From Psilocybe azurescens (lineage: Eukaryota > Basidiomycota > Agaricomycetes > Agaricales > Agrocybaceae): a stretch of DNA of 31,804 nt. A program made the position numbers and the translations under genes. Where the stretch lies: positions 1 to 31,804 of the forward strand of contig JAJIRX010000487.1 of NCBI GenBank assembly GCA_023853785.1, read 5' to 3'. A model generated the notes under the pieces. It was not told where the DNA came from. It made no database searches and saw only the letters and a program-made list of their open reading frames with translations. Shown here piece by piece: positions 22,601 to 31,625 of the stretch; within the stretch, counting starts at the first letter, position 1, and each line of letters begins with the position of its first letter.

Positions 22601-23084
22601 AGGAAAACAGACTCTGGAGAAATCCACTGGCAGGCTCGCATTCCAAAAACCTTTGCTTCATCCTCTCCACATCATCAGAGGTCATGGAAGGAAATGGGGG
22701 ATCAAGTTGGCGAACTACTACATCTGGAATCCCCTTTAACTTAGGCAGAGGACCCTCTGAAAGGATGTAAGAACGAGAAAACTGACATCGTTAAGAAACG
22801 CTTACCTTTCTCCAACAAAGTTTCGTCTAGATTCTCCCTGCCTGAACCCAGCCTGCAAGTCGGATAACGACAGCCAGCCCTTCTTTTGATAACTTCCCAC
22901 TACCATCCCTATCCGCGATCGACCATATATCCCGAAGTTGTTTAAACGATATCCCGCTTTGCTTGAAAATACCAATCGCTGTATCCACGCTCAGAGTGTC
23001 GGACCGGTTCCAACTGCCTGTGTTCGTTTCCAACAGGCGACTAGCAAGAAAAAGTTCATTCGAAGAGGGCACAAAATGTTGCAT
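19667..23084 (-). CDS. EH-domain (Eps15/Ede1-like) protein fused to a duplicated coiled-coil tail
   Basis: Five exons: 22806-23084, 22485-22756, 22077-22424, 19906-22018, 19667-19853, about 1,065 codons. Exon 1 holds EH domain 1: MQHFVPSSNE start, SGISFKQLRDIWSIADRDGS with a canonical EF-hand loop DRDGSGKLSKEG, and GWVQAG. Exons 2-3 hold a weaker EH domain 2 (FEIYHKILQLLDVKDGLIDF, FAVGMHIVRSL). The exon 3-4 junction restores an uninterrupted frame (SAIW to RQSDVGYKRK), which is why I join the two halves. Exon 4 carries a tandem internal duplication (21409-21894 and 20920-21408), coiled coils, and three 19-residue repeats. EH domains bind NPF motifs and act in clathrin-mediated endocytosis at the plasma membrane; this protein's role is inferred. 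Frame breaks: CCC 22836-22838, AAAA 22604-22607, and about 20806-20815. Confidence 0.75.
20640..20810 (-). repeat. Three tandem 57-bp units coding 19-residue repeats
   Basis: Units at 20640-20696, 20697-20753 and 20754-20810 are head to tail and each contains CTAAGGGGACGTGG. On the coding (minus) strand each reads a variant of KQHVRGPRPLRAAELNSN, basic and Pro-containing, between the coiled-coil segments. The unit length is a multiple of three, so copy number can vary without changing the frame. The frame break upstream lies at the first coding unit (about 20806-20815). Confidence 0.9.
20920..21894 (-). repeat. Tandem internal duplication of about 163 codons
   Basis: Within the EH-domain gene, unit A (21409-21894) and unit B (20920-21408) share the same order of motifs: (A) LTGN, ALSEYHEPPTVT, NGFLPKIQRKVKRLTARLGL, KKKVKRP, RENLQDSLARKEEQ, DLTEQQVVSQEV; (B) PTGN, GLSEYPEAPVVT, DGFLPKLKGKVGRLTSRLGV, KEKVRRP, QEILQDHLTRKED, DLLERQVISKEV. 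The two units are adjacent and almost equal in length, so this is an intragenic duplication that has since diverged. Confidence 0.85.
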
Positions 23085-23951
23085 GAGAGTTGAGGTTGTC
23101 GTTCACAGTACGCCTACAACAAGATATGAGATTTGGATATCGGGCACACCACACCACAAAACATGCACAGGAATATTTTCAGTCGATGGCTATGCATACT
23201 TGTCAGATGTCATGCGCAAGTCATGCAAGCTGTCCTTGCCCCGGATAAGGCCTTGTACAGTATCAGAGAGGTTGAATAGGGCGCTGCGCCGCACAAGTGG
23301 GGGCATTTGAAGAATTGAGTAAGGTTCAGGTAAGACCTAAGATAGGGCCAGTACTGACTTGGGAGGTCATCCGCTTTGGGTCACCGAAAGTATTATGTAA
23401 TACCATATGCTGGGTCCTATCTGACCTTCGTCGTGCGCCATGTATTGTGGATTTTGTCTGTTGAGTGTTCGTGCTCTGACCATTCCTCGATCAATTGGCC
23501 GGAATGTCACTCTGGGTCACCCAGACTTGGGTGTCAATGTCCTCTCAGGCCACAACAATTGGAACCTCGCCTGCATATACGGCAAGTTCGGTGCATTCGG
23601 CGGCCATCCACGGCTTGGCTCTCTCAAAGGGTCCGGCAGATTTTTCTTAGGAGATCTTGCATAGAGGCAGATATGAGGTCATGGTGTAGGTGGATCAGAT
23701 TGTCATTTCGTTATGCATCTGCAATGGATCTCGTGACCGCGAAGTGTCAATACTGCGCAATTTCAATCTCTTGATGATTTTGGCGGCTACAATGCAGTTT
23801 AAAGATTATTATAAAAGTCGCAGACATAGCTAGCATGTATATAGGGTGATCTATCATAACTGTGGGTAAGTACTGTTAGTTGTTCTAAAAAGACAGCGTG
23901 CGAAATGTCGATTTCCTTCACATCTACCATATTTACGCGCCTCTTTTCTGA
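23085..23951. other. Divergent intergenic region
   Basis: It lies between the start of the minus-strand EH-domain gene and the plus-strand kinase-like gene and should carry both promoters. Short open frames here have no recognised domain or continuation. Confidence 0.4.
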
Positions 23952-25396
23952 ATGGCTTTTGAACCTCAGGAAGTGTTTTGGCGCGACAAACAGTCATGAT
24001 TGCTGTCATGCGGTTATCAGCTTCGCCCTCGTTTCCAACCAGACTGGGTTCCATCCTGGGTCACAAACCCTCCTGGCGACATCACTGAATTGCGATACAG
24101 AGAAGATCATATTCGTCGAGGGGTACGTGCTCAGTAGCTGTACAAGTGAAATTTCATTTTAATTATTCACATAGCGCTCACCAGTAATGGATGCAGTTCG
24201 TTTGATGGATAACAAACCCGTAATGCTGAAGAAAGTATACCAGGCAAATAATGGGTTCGATCAGGAGCTCGTTATCTCTAAATATGTTTCTTCAACAGAG
24301 CTTTCAAAACACGCAGATAATAACTGTGTTCCCGTTTATGAGGTTTTAAATGTCCCGGAAGACACCAAATTCGTGGTCATTGTGATGCCTCTACTACATC
24401 CATTCGACACTACGCGGTTTGACACCATTGGAAAATGTTTCGATTTCTTCTATCAAACATTCAAGGTATATCACGCGTGGAGCCCTATCTCTGTGTATGC
24501 TGTCTAATATGCTGTTCAGGGTCTGCAGTTTCTTCATCATCGTCATATTGCTCATTGGTGAGGTTACGTTCGATTGTTACTATGAGGTACTCGCATTAAA
24601 TGCTCCATTCAGCGATTGTACACAAAACAATGTCATGATGGATCCATCTGAGATTTATCCCGATGGGTTTCATCCTGTGAAATATGACATGAACTGCGAT
24701 CTTACTGGTCCTGCATTTCAGAAATATACAAGAACTCAACGACCCCGAAATACTACTGGATTGATTTCGGATTATCAGTGCAATTCGACCGGTCGGATGA
24801 GTTTCCTCGGGCAATTTCAATACGAGAAGGTGACAAGTCAGTGCCCGAATTTCAAGATATGGCGCGACTGCACGCAGCACGAGATCCCTTTCCAACGGAC
24901 ATCTACTACCTAGGGAATTTGGTCAGGATGTTTTTCCTCGAGGTATCATTTTTCGTTGTCACAGCGTTTATAAAGTCTTGCTGACTCTCTCGTTCTCTTT
25001 CGTTTCTCTAGGGTCACTTCGGGACTTTTTGGATGGCTTTAAATACGGCTTCGCATTTATGAAACCCTCGTTGATGCCATGGTGCAGGAAGACATGACCA
25101 AACGCCCAACAATCGATCAATGCGTTGTCCATCTTGAGGAAATCATTCGTTCTCAAAGCTCCTGGACACTTCGTGCTCAGATCTGGCACAGTACCGACAA
25201 TCCCTTTGGTTTTATCTACCGGTTTCTTCCTCATTGGGCGCGACGCATCATATACATTATCACTCGGACGCCAGCTGTACCGTCATGGAGCAGCAGACAA
25301 AATGTTGTGCTGCCAACCTCTGTGGATCGCTCTGCAGTTTCGTCTTTGCGCTTTATGCGGTATCATAACACTTGGCAGGTTCAGAGCTATGTTTAG
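23952..25396 (+). pseudogene. Kinase-like family, copy 1 (+), degraded
   Basis: Exons 23952-24122, 24175-24465, 24520-24557, 24613-24942, 25012-25396. Order of motifs: MAFEPQEVFWRDKQ; YQLRPRFQPDWVPSW; SPVMDAVRLMDNKPVMLKKV (likely glycine-poor lobe and catalytic Lys); GLQFLHHRHIAH, then CDCTQNNVMMDP where HRD is expected; FHPVKYDM; YTRTQRP; WIDFGLSVQF with DFG; PFPTDIYYLGN; FKYGFAFMKP; QEDMTKRPTIDQ. This is the architecture of a kinase-like family greatly expanded in mushrooms. Defects: TGA at 23997-23999 for Trp (copy 2 has the codon intact), single bases missing at 24748-24750, 25026-25030 and 25065-25067, and HRD changed to HCD by a CGC-to-TGC change at the exon 3/4 junction. It would be a cytosolic or nuclear kinase, but is probably inactive. 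Confidence 0.75.
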
Positions 25397-25902
25397 CTTT
25401 GCCTTGTTAATCCGACTACTGTACTACATAGATGTTCTTTAAATTTTAAATTATTGTTATTGAGCGCATTCGATGCTGTTTTCATGGCCTCTTGACTCGC
25501 TTTGAGAACGAGCGTAGTGCTTATGAGCTGCATTCATACATTTATGACAAGGTCACGCCCGGAACGCAGGCGGAATATTGACCGAGATCTATAAATAGCG
25601 TTTAGGAACCTGGAGCGATTCGAGATGCTTTAGGTTTGATTATGATACAAGGGCAGTGTTGGAGAAGGGTGGAGACTATTCTACACAGATGAAAACCATA
25701 TCTAGCTTGTACAATACTCTACATAATTAGTACAAAACAGATATTACTAAATTATTATCTTTCAGAACCTGTAATAACAAAAAAGCAAATTGATGTGCAA
25801 TGTGTAGTAAAGAAAGGATAAAGAGAGCATGGATGGGGCATAATTGTTGTACAACAACAGATGAAAGAAGAAAGAAAAGAGATACACGATTGGTCATGAA
25901 GG
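25397..25902. other. AT-rich spacer, no gene seen
   Basis: The spacer between the 3' ends of the plus-strand kinase-like copy and the minus-strand F-box gene. A/T-rich, without a recognisable coding frame. Confidence 0.45.
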
Positions 25903-27469
25903 TCATGAAGGCAAGGAGATACTGACGCTAAGCTCAGGCAAATACACGCGAAGATCTCGTCCAATACGCATGGCCAGATTATACTCAGAGATGTGCATTG
26001 CCAATCGTTGAAGTTTCCACTCAGTCATCACGCCTTGATTATCGTTCAAGACGTGCGAAAATTCTGACTGGTAAAGAGAAGGAAAGGCTTGATTAGAGTG
26101 ACGTTGCCTTGTACAAACCCAAAGGAAAACTCACTATCCCACGCTCCGTCGATATCTTACCGCAGTCTATCTTGAGAATCTTTAAGTGGGGTAACAAGGA
26201 TGCAAGATCAACGATGAGATGAGCAGAGAGGGTGTCAACTTTGATTTGCAACTCAGTAACGTCTAGTGGTGGAAAGCCAGTCACGCTGGGCGAGCGAAGA
26301 ACCGTCAACACTTCGCTATGGGACAAAGCACGGTCGGTTAACTTTAATGAATCGAGCATCGAGCTGTGCATGTCAACGAATCGTATGAAACTGTCCAAAG
26401 GAGCGCGCAAAGGACGTAAGGACATCCCGACGCTGCGAAGTTGAGGGAAAGGCACGTGCACAGCGCCAATGATTCTCTGAATCCAATTGATGAAATCGGG
26501 GTCGCCAGGTTTAATGCGAGGGTGCATCGGCTGGAGAACAGGTCGATATCCTTCAGCGTGGCACGGTGTTTCTCCAAGAATCGGACGAACGTCATGGGAT
26601 CGGAAAGGTGGCCTCCATCAAACGGAATAGAAAGTGTGATCTTCTTAAGCGACGGAAAGAATCCCATTTTCCGAAAAATCCGACTGAGGTCCAAATCCTG
26701 GGAGGTGTAAGTGGAGAGGAATGCGAGGGAGGTCAAAGAGTCCTTCAGGTTATTGAGAAACACGACAAAGCCATCATGGACTCCGTTGATTTCTTTGAAG
26801 GAAAGAGACCCTGTGCAAAAATAAAATACGAAGTCTTCCAATTTAGGAAGGCGTATTCGGGCAAGTGAATTGAGCATCGTGGGTGGGACCTTGACGGTGA
26901 GTTTGACCAAGTGACTGGACCAAGTCTCCAAAGCTGGGGTCAGGAACGCATTATAAAGCTCAGGATGATATCCAAGAGAGTCGTCCCAATTAATAGTATA
27001 CTCCATTACGTTCTTCATTTGCTTGAACGCGGCATTGATCCTGGTAACGTCCTTGCTCAACCGCTTCTGAAGGCGCTGTTCTGCTTTCTTCTTCGTGTAA
27101 TAAGGGTCGAGGAGTTCAAGGAACTGAACAATCAGGTTCTCTGTACGACTGCGATGTGATTTGGTCCGAGGTTGGACCAGCCACGGGCGAATTTCGACCT
27201 TCTTGACGTGCGTGGCGACATTCGGGTCACTATGATAATGTTATGTCAAAGAATAATTTAAGGTGGATATAAAGAAGAACGCACCAGAGATGTGCTAACA
27301 ACCTTTTCATCTCTTTATCTCGCTTCACAATTTCAAGCGTGGCGTAGCGGGACCTCATCCATGCCTCGTATAGAACAGGGTGGCAGCCATTGATCCGTTC
27401 CAGATCTTCGGTGGGGATGAAATTAAGAACGTGGTGCCAAATGTCCTCGTTCAGCATACACTTGGCCAT
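25903..27469 (-). CDS. F-box domain protein (paralogue 2), one frameshift
   Basis: Three exons: 27285-27469, 26135-27229, 25903-26067. Exon 1 reads MAKCMLNEDIWHHVLNFI with an F-box-like helix pattern and WMRSRYATLEI. Exon 2 reads PNVATHVKKVEIRPWLVQ and runs through a long Leu-rich region (LVKLTVKVPPTMLNSLARI, SFKEINGVHDGF, SQDLDLSRIFRKMG). A base is missing in the TTT run at 26510-26512 (AAA on the coding strand), where LFSSRCTLALN must continue as KPGDPDFINWIQ. Exon 3 ends SISLPS at TGA 25903-25905. It shares exon layout, intron phases and most residues with the gene at 13144-15185, but its tail lacks the Ser-rich extension. Expected role: Skp1-binding substrate adaptor. Start ATG is fixed by agreement with the paralogue. 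Confidence 0.78.
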
Positions 27470-28539
27470 AATGCTAAGAGGTAGGAATTGGAAGGGAAGT
27501 GGAATAGCAAGGCACCTCTCCTTGGGTCTTCCTGAGTCATTTTAGCCACGAGGCTTTATGGAACACCGTTTTAGGATGTGATGTGGAATTAGGGCGGGAT
27601 ACATCACGTGTAGAATGAACAGCAATGCACAGCGTTGAAGAAGGCGCGCTCTGGAAGGTTTTCTGGAGCGCTGAGGAGGACATCCCATGTTGAAAGTTAC
27701 TTTTATATATATTTCCAACAAGTTCGTAATCCTGAACTGTGAGGGCTCTGACATCATTGACATATGTTGCCGCGATCATTGCGTTGCCTAAAGATCAACA
27801 GATCAAGTTCCCAATCTTGACACCGCATGCAATGTGGGGTGGCGTACCGGGTCCCAGCCTAAAGATATTTTCTTCACATTGAGTTCAGACATGTATAGTT
27901 TCACCGACCCACAGATGCCGAAGCAATGGTCAAAGCATAAGGATCGGGCAACATACAATCTTGCTTACTGTCGTTCACTCAAACCATGTTCTAAGTTCAT
28001 ATGTCCACAACAATAGCTTGCCACCAGATGCCGCGGTAGCTTCATGGATGGAGATTCAAAGATTTTGTGATTTGTGAGAAGAAGTTCAGGCCTAGTCGAT
28101 CGCAAGATCGCGCTTTTACGCGTCGTAGTGGTTTCAGAGGCAAAAATCATGGCGTCCCGAATCACGATGGACGTTGGAAAGTGCCCCACAGGTGCACAAG
28201 GGAGATGTCAAATGCTCACATTTATGTTAAAATGAGGCGTTATATCATCAGAGGAAGAGACAGAGAGACATTGAGGGAAATACACGGCGGGAGAGGGAGT
28301 AAAAGATAGTCGCCGTGTCATAAATATGCCAAGAGCCAAAGCCAAATTGGATATTCTCGTTAACCCGCAATCAGCCGCATCGGCATCTATCTTTGCCATT
28401 TTATTCAAATTTTTGGCATTTTCATTTTATCACCACATACCATTTCTATGCAGTTCTCTCTGTCTGCACACTGTTATATATAACTTAATCAAATTGTTTA
28501 TACCTAATAATTTATAGCAAAAGTGACCACCGAATTGAC
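27470..28539. other. Spacer of about 1 kb, no gene recognised
   Basis: Upstream of the minus-strand F-box gene. A plus-strand stretch around 27840-28070 is open apart from a stop, but matches no family known to me. No repeat or terminal structure was identified. Confidence 0.4.
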
Positions 28540-28618
28540 CGTCTGCGTTGTCAAGTGAACCGGAATGACCAAAAATCAAGCCAGTAATACTTGAGGTCAT
28601 TGCGTTCTTGTGTACTTT
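28540..28618 (-). pseudogene. Kinase-like family, small fragment
   Basis: On the minus strand the sequence reads KYTRTQ, a stop, then PQ, and after a one-base shift YYWLDF: the segment that copy 1 has as YTRTQRP and YYWIDFG. The stop is TGA where an Arg codon (CGA) is expected. It sits just downstream of copy 2, separate from that copy's own equivalent segment, so it is a third partial copy. Confidence 0.45.
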
Positions 28619-28703
28619 TGTACTGCATGCAGCAACTATGAGATTCGGCCCAAACTCAAGGTTATTAGGAATGTAAAACAATGAAGTGGGTACAAAATGA
28701 TTG

Positions 28704-30013
28704 TTAGGGTAACGGAACTATAGGTACTGTGCCAGACCTCAGTGTCGACGAGCTCTGTACATGAATGATTCCTTCAAAATAGACGAAGCATTGATCAGTT
28801 TTCGCGCGTTTGGTCATGTCTTCCGGCACTATGACATCAACGAGGGGTTTCATAAAGGCGAAGCCGTATTTAAAGCCAACTGCAAACTCAGAGTGACCCT
28901 GAAACAACGAATGAAGATGACACATAGAGCAAGACCATGTTGGAAAGGGATCTCGTGCTGTGTGCAGTCACATCATATCTTCGAATTCGGGCACTGACTT
29001 ATCATCTCATTGTATTGAAGCTGCCTGAGGAAGCTTGTCCGACTCATCAAATCGGACTGATATTCCGAAATCAATACAGTAGTACTTCGGGGATCGTTAA
29101 GTTCTTGTGTATTTCTGAAATGCAGGACCAGTAAGATCGCGGTTCATGTCATATTTCACAGGATGATGAAAGCCTGGCGTCACCAGGCTCACTGAGAGTC
29201 ACGCGGAAAATTACAGTACCACGATATATCGATAGAACGACTGACTGAGTTACAGGTGTGTACGGTGCATAGGGTTGGGGATCGCGGTCACGTGGTACGT
29301 AAATGTAGAAGATAAGATGATATGGGCTCAGATGAAACCCATCAGAGTAAGTCTCAGAAGGATGGAGTGCTCAGTGCAAGTGCCTCATAGTAATAATCGA
29401 ACGTACCCTCACCAATGGGCAATATGACAATCGTGAAGAAATTGCAGACCCTGGACAACACGTTATACAGCGAAGAAACATCTGACTTCATACGTGGTTA
29501 CTTTGAAACTCTGATAGAAGAAATTCAGACATTCTGCAATAGTGCGTGTCAAACCGCATGGTATCTAATGGATGTAATAGAAGCATCACAATCAACCACG
29601 AATGTGGTGTCCTACGTGATATTCAAAACTTCATAAAAAGGAACACAGTTATAATTTGCGTGTTTCCTGTAGAAGAAACGTATTGAGAGATAACGAGCTC
29701 CCGATCGAGCCCATTGTCTGGCTGGTATACATACTTCAGCCTTACGGGTTTGCTATCCACCAACTGAGTTGCATCTATTACTGGTGAGGGCTACAAGATT
29801 AATCAAAATGGTATTTCACTCGTACAGTCACTGAGCACGTACTCTTCGACGAATGTGAGTACCCCTCTTATGCAAGTCAGTGATGTCAACAGCAGGGACT
29901 GTAACCCACAACGAAGTCCAGTCAGGTTGAAAACGAGGGCGAAGTTGATAGCCCCAGGACAGCAACCATGGTTGTTTGTCGCGCCAAAGCACTTCCTGAG
30001 GTTCAAGCTCCAT
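28704..30013 (-). pseudogene. Kinase-like family, copy 2 (-), certain pseudogene
   Basis: Exon 1 (29843-30013) is intact: MELEPQEVLWRDKQPWLLSW, then YQLRPRFQPDW. Exon 2 starts at 29790 (PSPVIDATQLVDSKPVRLK). Compared with copy 1 it has lost about 8 bases after YVSST, has lost about 36 bases that carried the HRD-type catalytic loop (the break lies between CCAT words), carries an inserted segment of about 166 bases at 29172-29337, and has stops TAA for Gln in RTQ and TGA for Arg in MARL. The C-terminal part (FKYGFAFMKPLVDVI, EDMTKR) ends near 28704. Copy 2 keeps four C where copy 1 has three in the codons for KPLVD, which supports the missing base in copy 1. No active kinase can be made. Confidence 0.8.
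29165..29337. mobile_element. Small insertion with 7-bp flanking repeats (MITE-like, tentative)
   Basis: Relative to copy 1, the kinase-like pseudogene is interrupted by about 166 bases bounded by GATGAAA at 29165-29171 and GATGAAA at 29331-29337, as expected of a target-site duplication. Just inside the left border is a perfect hairpin, AGCCTGG-CGTCA-CCAGGCT (7-bp stem). No open reading frame or clear terminal inverted repeat is present, so a non-autonomous element is only one explanation. Confidence 0.45.
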
Positions 30014-30938
30014 TCTGGAAAGCAGTAAATGATGGACGCCGTGTGCGGAGGTGAAGTAGATAAGCATGAGGAAATGAATAATTGTTAAAGACTAAAGTTA
30101 ATTGACGAAGTTTTTCACGTTTTCAGTAACTCACACTAGACAAGTAACGTAATATCAAGGAATGACACCCAGTGACGCCGAAGACGGTGGACCGCCATCG
30201 AAAATGAGATTGTAACTAACACGACTGGAATAAAGCATTTGTTGACTTTGTTGAAGTTTGGGGCTTGACCAATTTACATCCTGAGTTATGCAGCTGGTAA
30301 GAGAGTTCACAATTCTAATGTCGCCGCTTCAATGGAATCTCGATGTTTTAAAAATGCTAAACGCTAGTACGTTAGAATGATTTTTCAACACAGGAACAGA
30401 AATAATATCTCAAAGACGGTGCGTCGCGCCTTGTAATTAAAGGTGAGTGGTAAGATAGTAGGTGGGGGGAGAGGTCAGCGATGTTGTGCTGCGTTATCTC
30501 TAGGGCGTAGAGGACCGATGGCGATGCTGAAGGGTGACCCCTCTTCGCATCACAATGGTACTCTACTCTACCTATTATGTGTATAGACTTGTGACTAGGA
30601 TAAAAATTATACGAAATGAAAGGTGATGGGTGAGTGGTATTTAGAGAAATTCGGTATGTAATGAATGGGTAAGATGAATTGTGTTGACTGCCTACGCAAT
30701 CGGTCGTGGTACAGATTAGAGAGAAATAAGATAAAATGTTGGGGCAGTCAAAACACGTGGCTCTCTTCTCACGAGACGTACCCGCAGGCGGGTACTTACA
30801 GTTTTATTACATCCGAAGTTCGTCCTTCCGAGCCATCATCAATCATCGAAGTTGTCCGTGGTAAATATCAACTTGCTCGTCTAATTAAAGATATCACACG
30901 CAGGCGTGATTTACTGAAATAGGCGTGACTGCGATGGG
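30014..30938. other. Spacer with two small palindromes, no gene recognised
   Basis: Upstream of the kinase-like copy 2. Two palindromes share a CGC-AG-GCG centre: GTACCCGCAGGCGGGTAC at 30778-30795 (8-bp perfect arms) and CACGCAGGCGTG at 30897-30908 (5-bp arms). An 85-codon plus-strand open stretch from 30665 spans both, but shows no known domain. Confidence 0.4.
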
Positions 30939-31381
30939 TCATTGAAAATTATTCTCTTGTAAGTTAGAAAGGCCAGTAGGTTTGCGTGGGTACTCCTTCA
31001 CAGCAGGACTCTCGTGATTCGTTGAAAGCTTGTTTCTCTTGCCCGCTGACGGGCTGTTGTCGACTTCGTCTGTTCGCTGTTTATGGCTAGAGCCTTGAGT
31101 GAGGAGGGGTGTGAGAGGCGAACGTACGGGGAGACTATAATAAAAGTGATTGGAATAGGGAGGGGTGACTGGGCCAGGAAGAGTTTCGAGAGGTGCATCG
31201 ACGATAGAATCTGGATCCTGCGACTCCAAATTTTCAATCGCCTGATCCGGAAAATGTTGTATCGCTCATTGAGGTCGCCAAGAGACTCATAAGGGTCTCC
31301 TTGGACCCTCGGGTCGGCTGGCATGTTCTTTCCTACAGGCGTGGTCGAAGAGAAATGAAGCCAACGTGAGAACAAACGCAA
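30939..31381 (-). pseudogene. Unidentified Pro/Ser-rich coding-like segment with a frame break
   Basis: Two minus-strand frames join naturally. The first reads NMPADPRVQGDPYESLGDLN up to NERY (near 31265). The second reads HFPDQAIENLESQDPDSIVD, then LETLPGPVTPPYSN and a charged, Ser/Pro-rich end ENNFQ, stopping at 30939. Codon use and composition look like protein, and one frame change near 31255-31265 would join them. I do not recognise the family and no catalytic motif is visible. It could be a low-complexity region of a larger gene whose other exons lie upstream, or part of a transposon. The 5' boundary is uncertain. Confidence 0.35.
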
Positions 31382-31494
31382 GTCTGCTGGCCTGCTTAAT
31401 CTATTCGAGGGTGATCTATAATGACTTCAAGATAGCGGTGTCACCATACAGAAGCATGGGTCACCTTGATAAAACGATGACGTTCACAATAAGC

Positions 31495-31625
31495 TTTATG
31501 GAGCCCTATAATTGGGATGGTATGATTAAGCGCCCGACAGTCAGCTAATGTACTATTAATCTAAAGGAAATCATTCATCATCTAAATCGTCTATGCACTT
31601 GTCTCAGGGCTCGTATAGTGCCGAT
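31495..31625 (+). pseudogene. Kinase-like family, C-terminal fragment (+)
   Basis: The plus strand reads FMEPYNWDGMIKRPTVS, a stop, then INLKEIIHHLNRL and LRARIVP in the same frame. This resembles the C-terminal part of the kinase-like family (FMKPLVDAM, MTKRPTIDQ, EEIIRSQSSWTLR in copy 1). No upstream kinase motifs were found in the preceding several hundred bases, so it is a truncated relic. Confidence 0.4.

Noticed and set aside
6116..23999. Reassigned stop codons (TGA or TAG read as Trp)
   Set aside because: Only three cases, mixed TAG and TGA, while TGA and TAA also end genes here normally; mutation or base error is simpler.
27834..28070. Plus-strand frame near 27840 resembling an enzyme fragment
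   Set aside because: Contains a stop, no motif I can name; similarity impression too weak.
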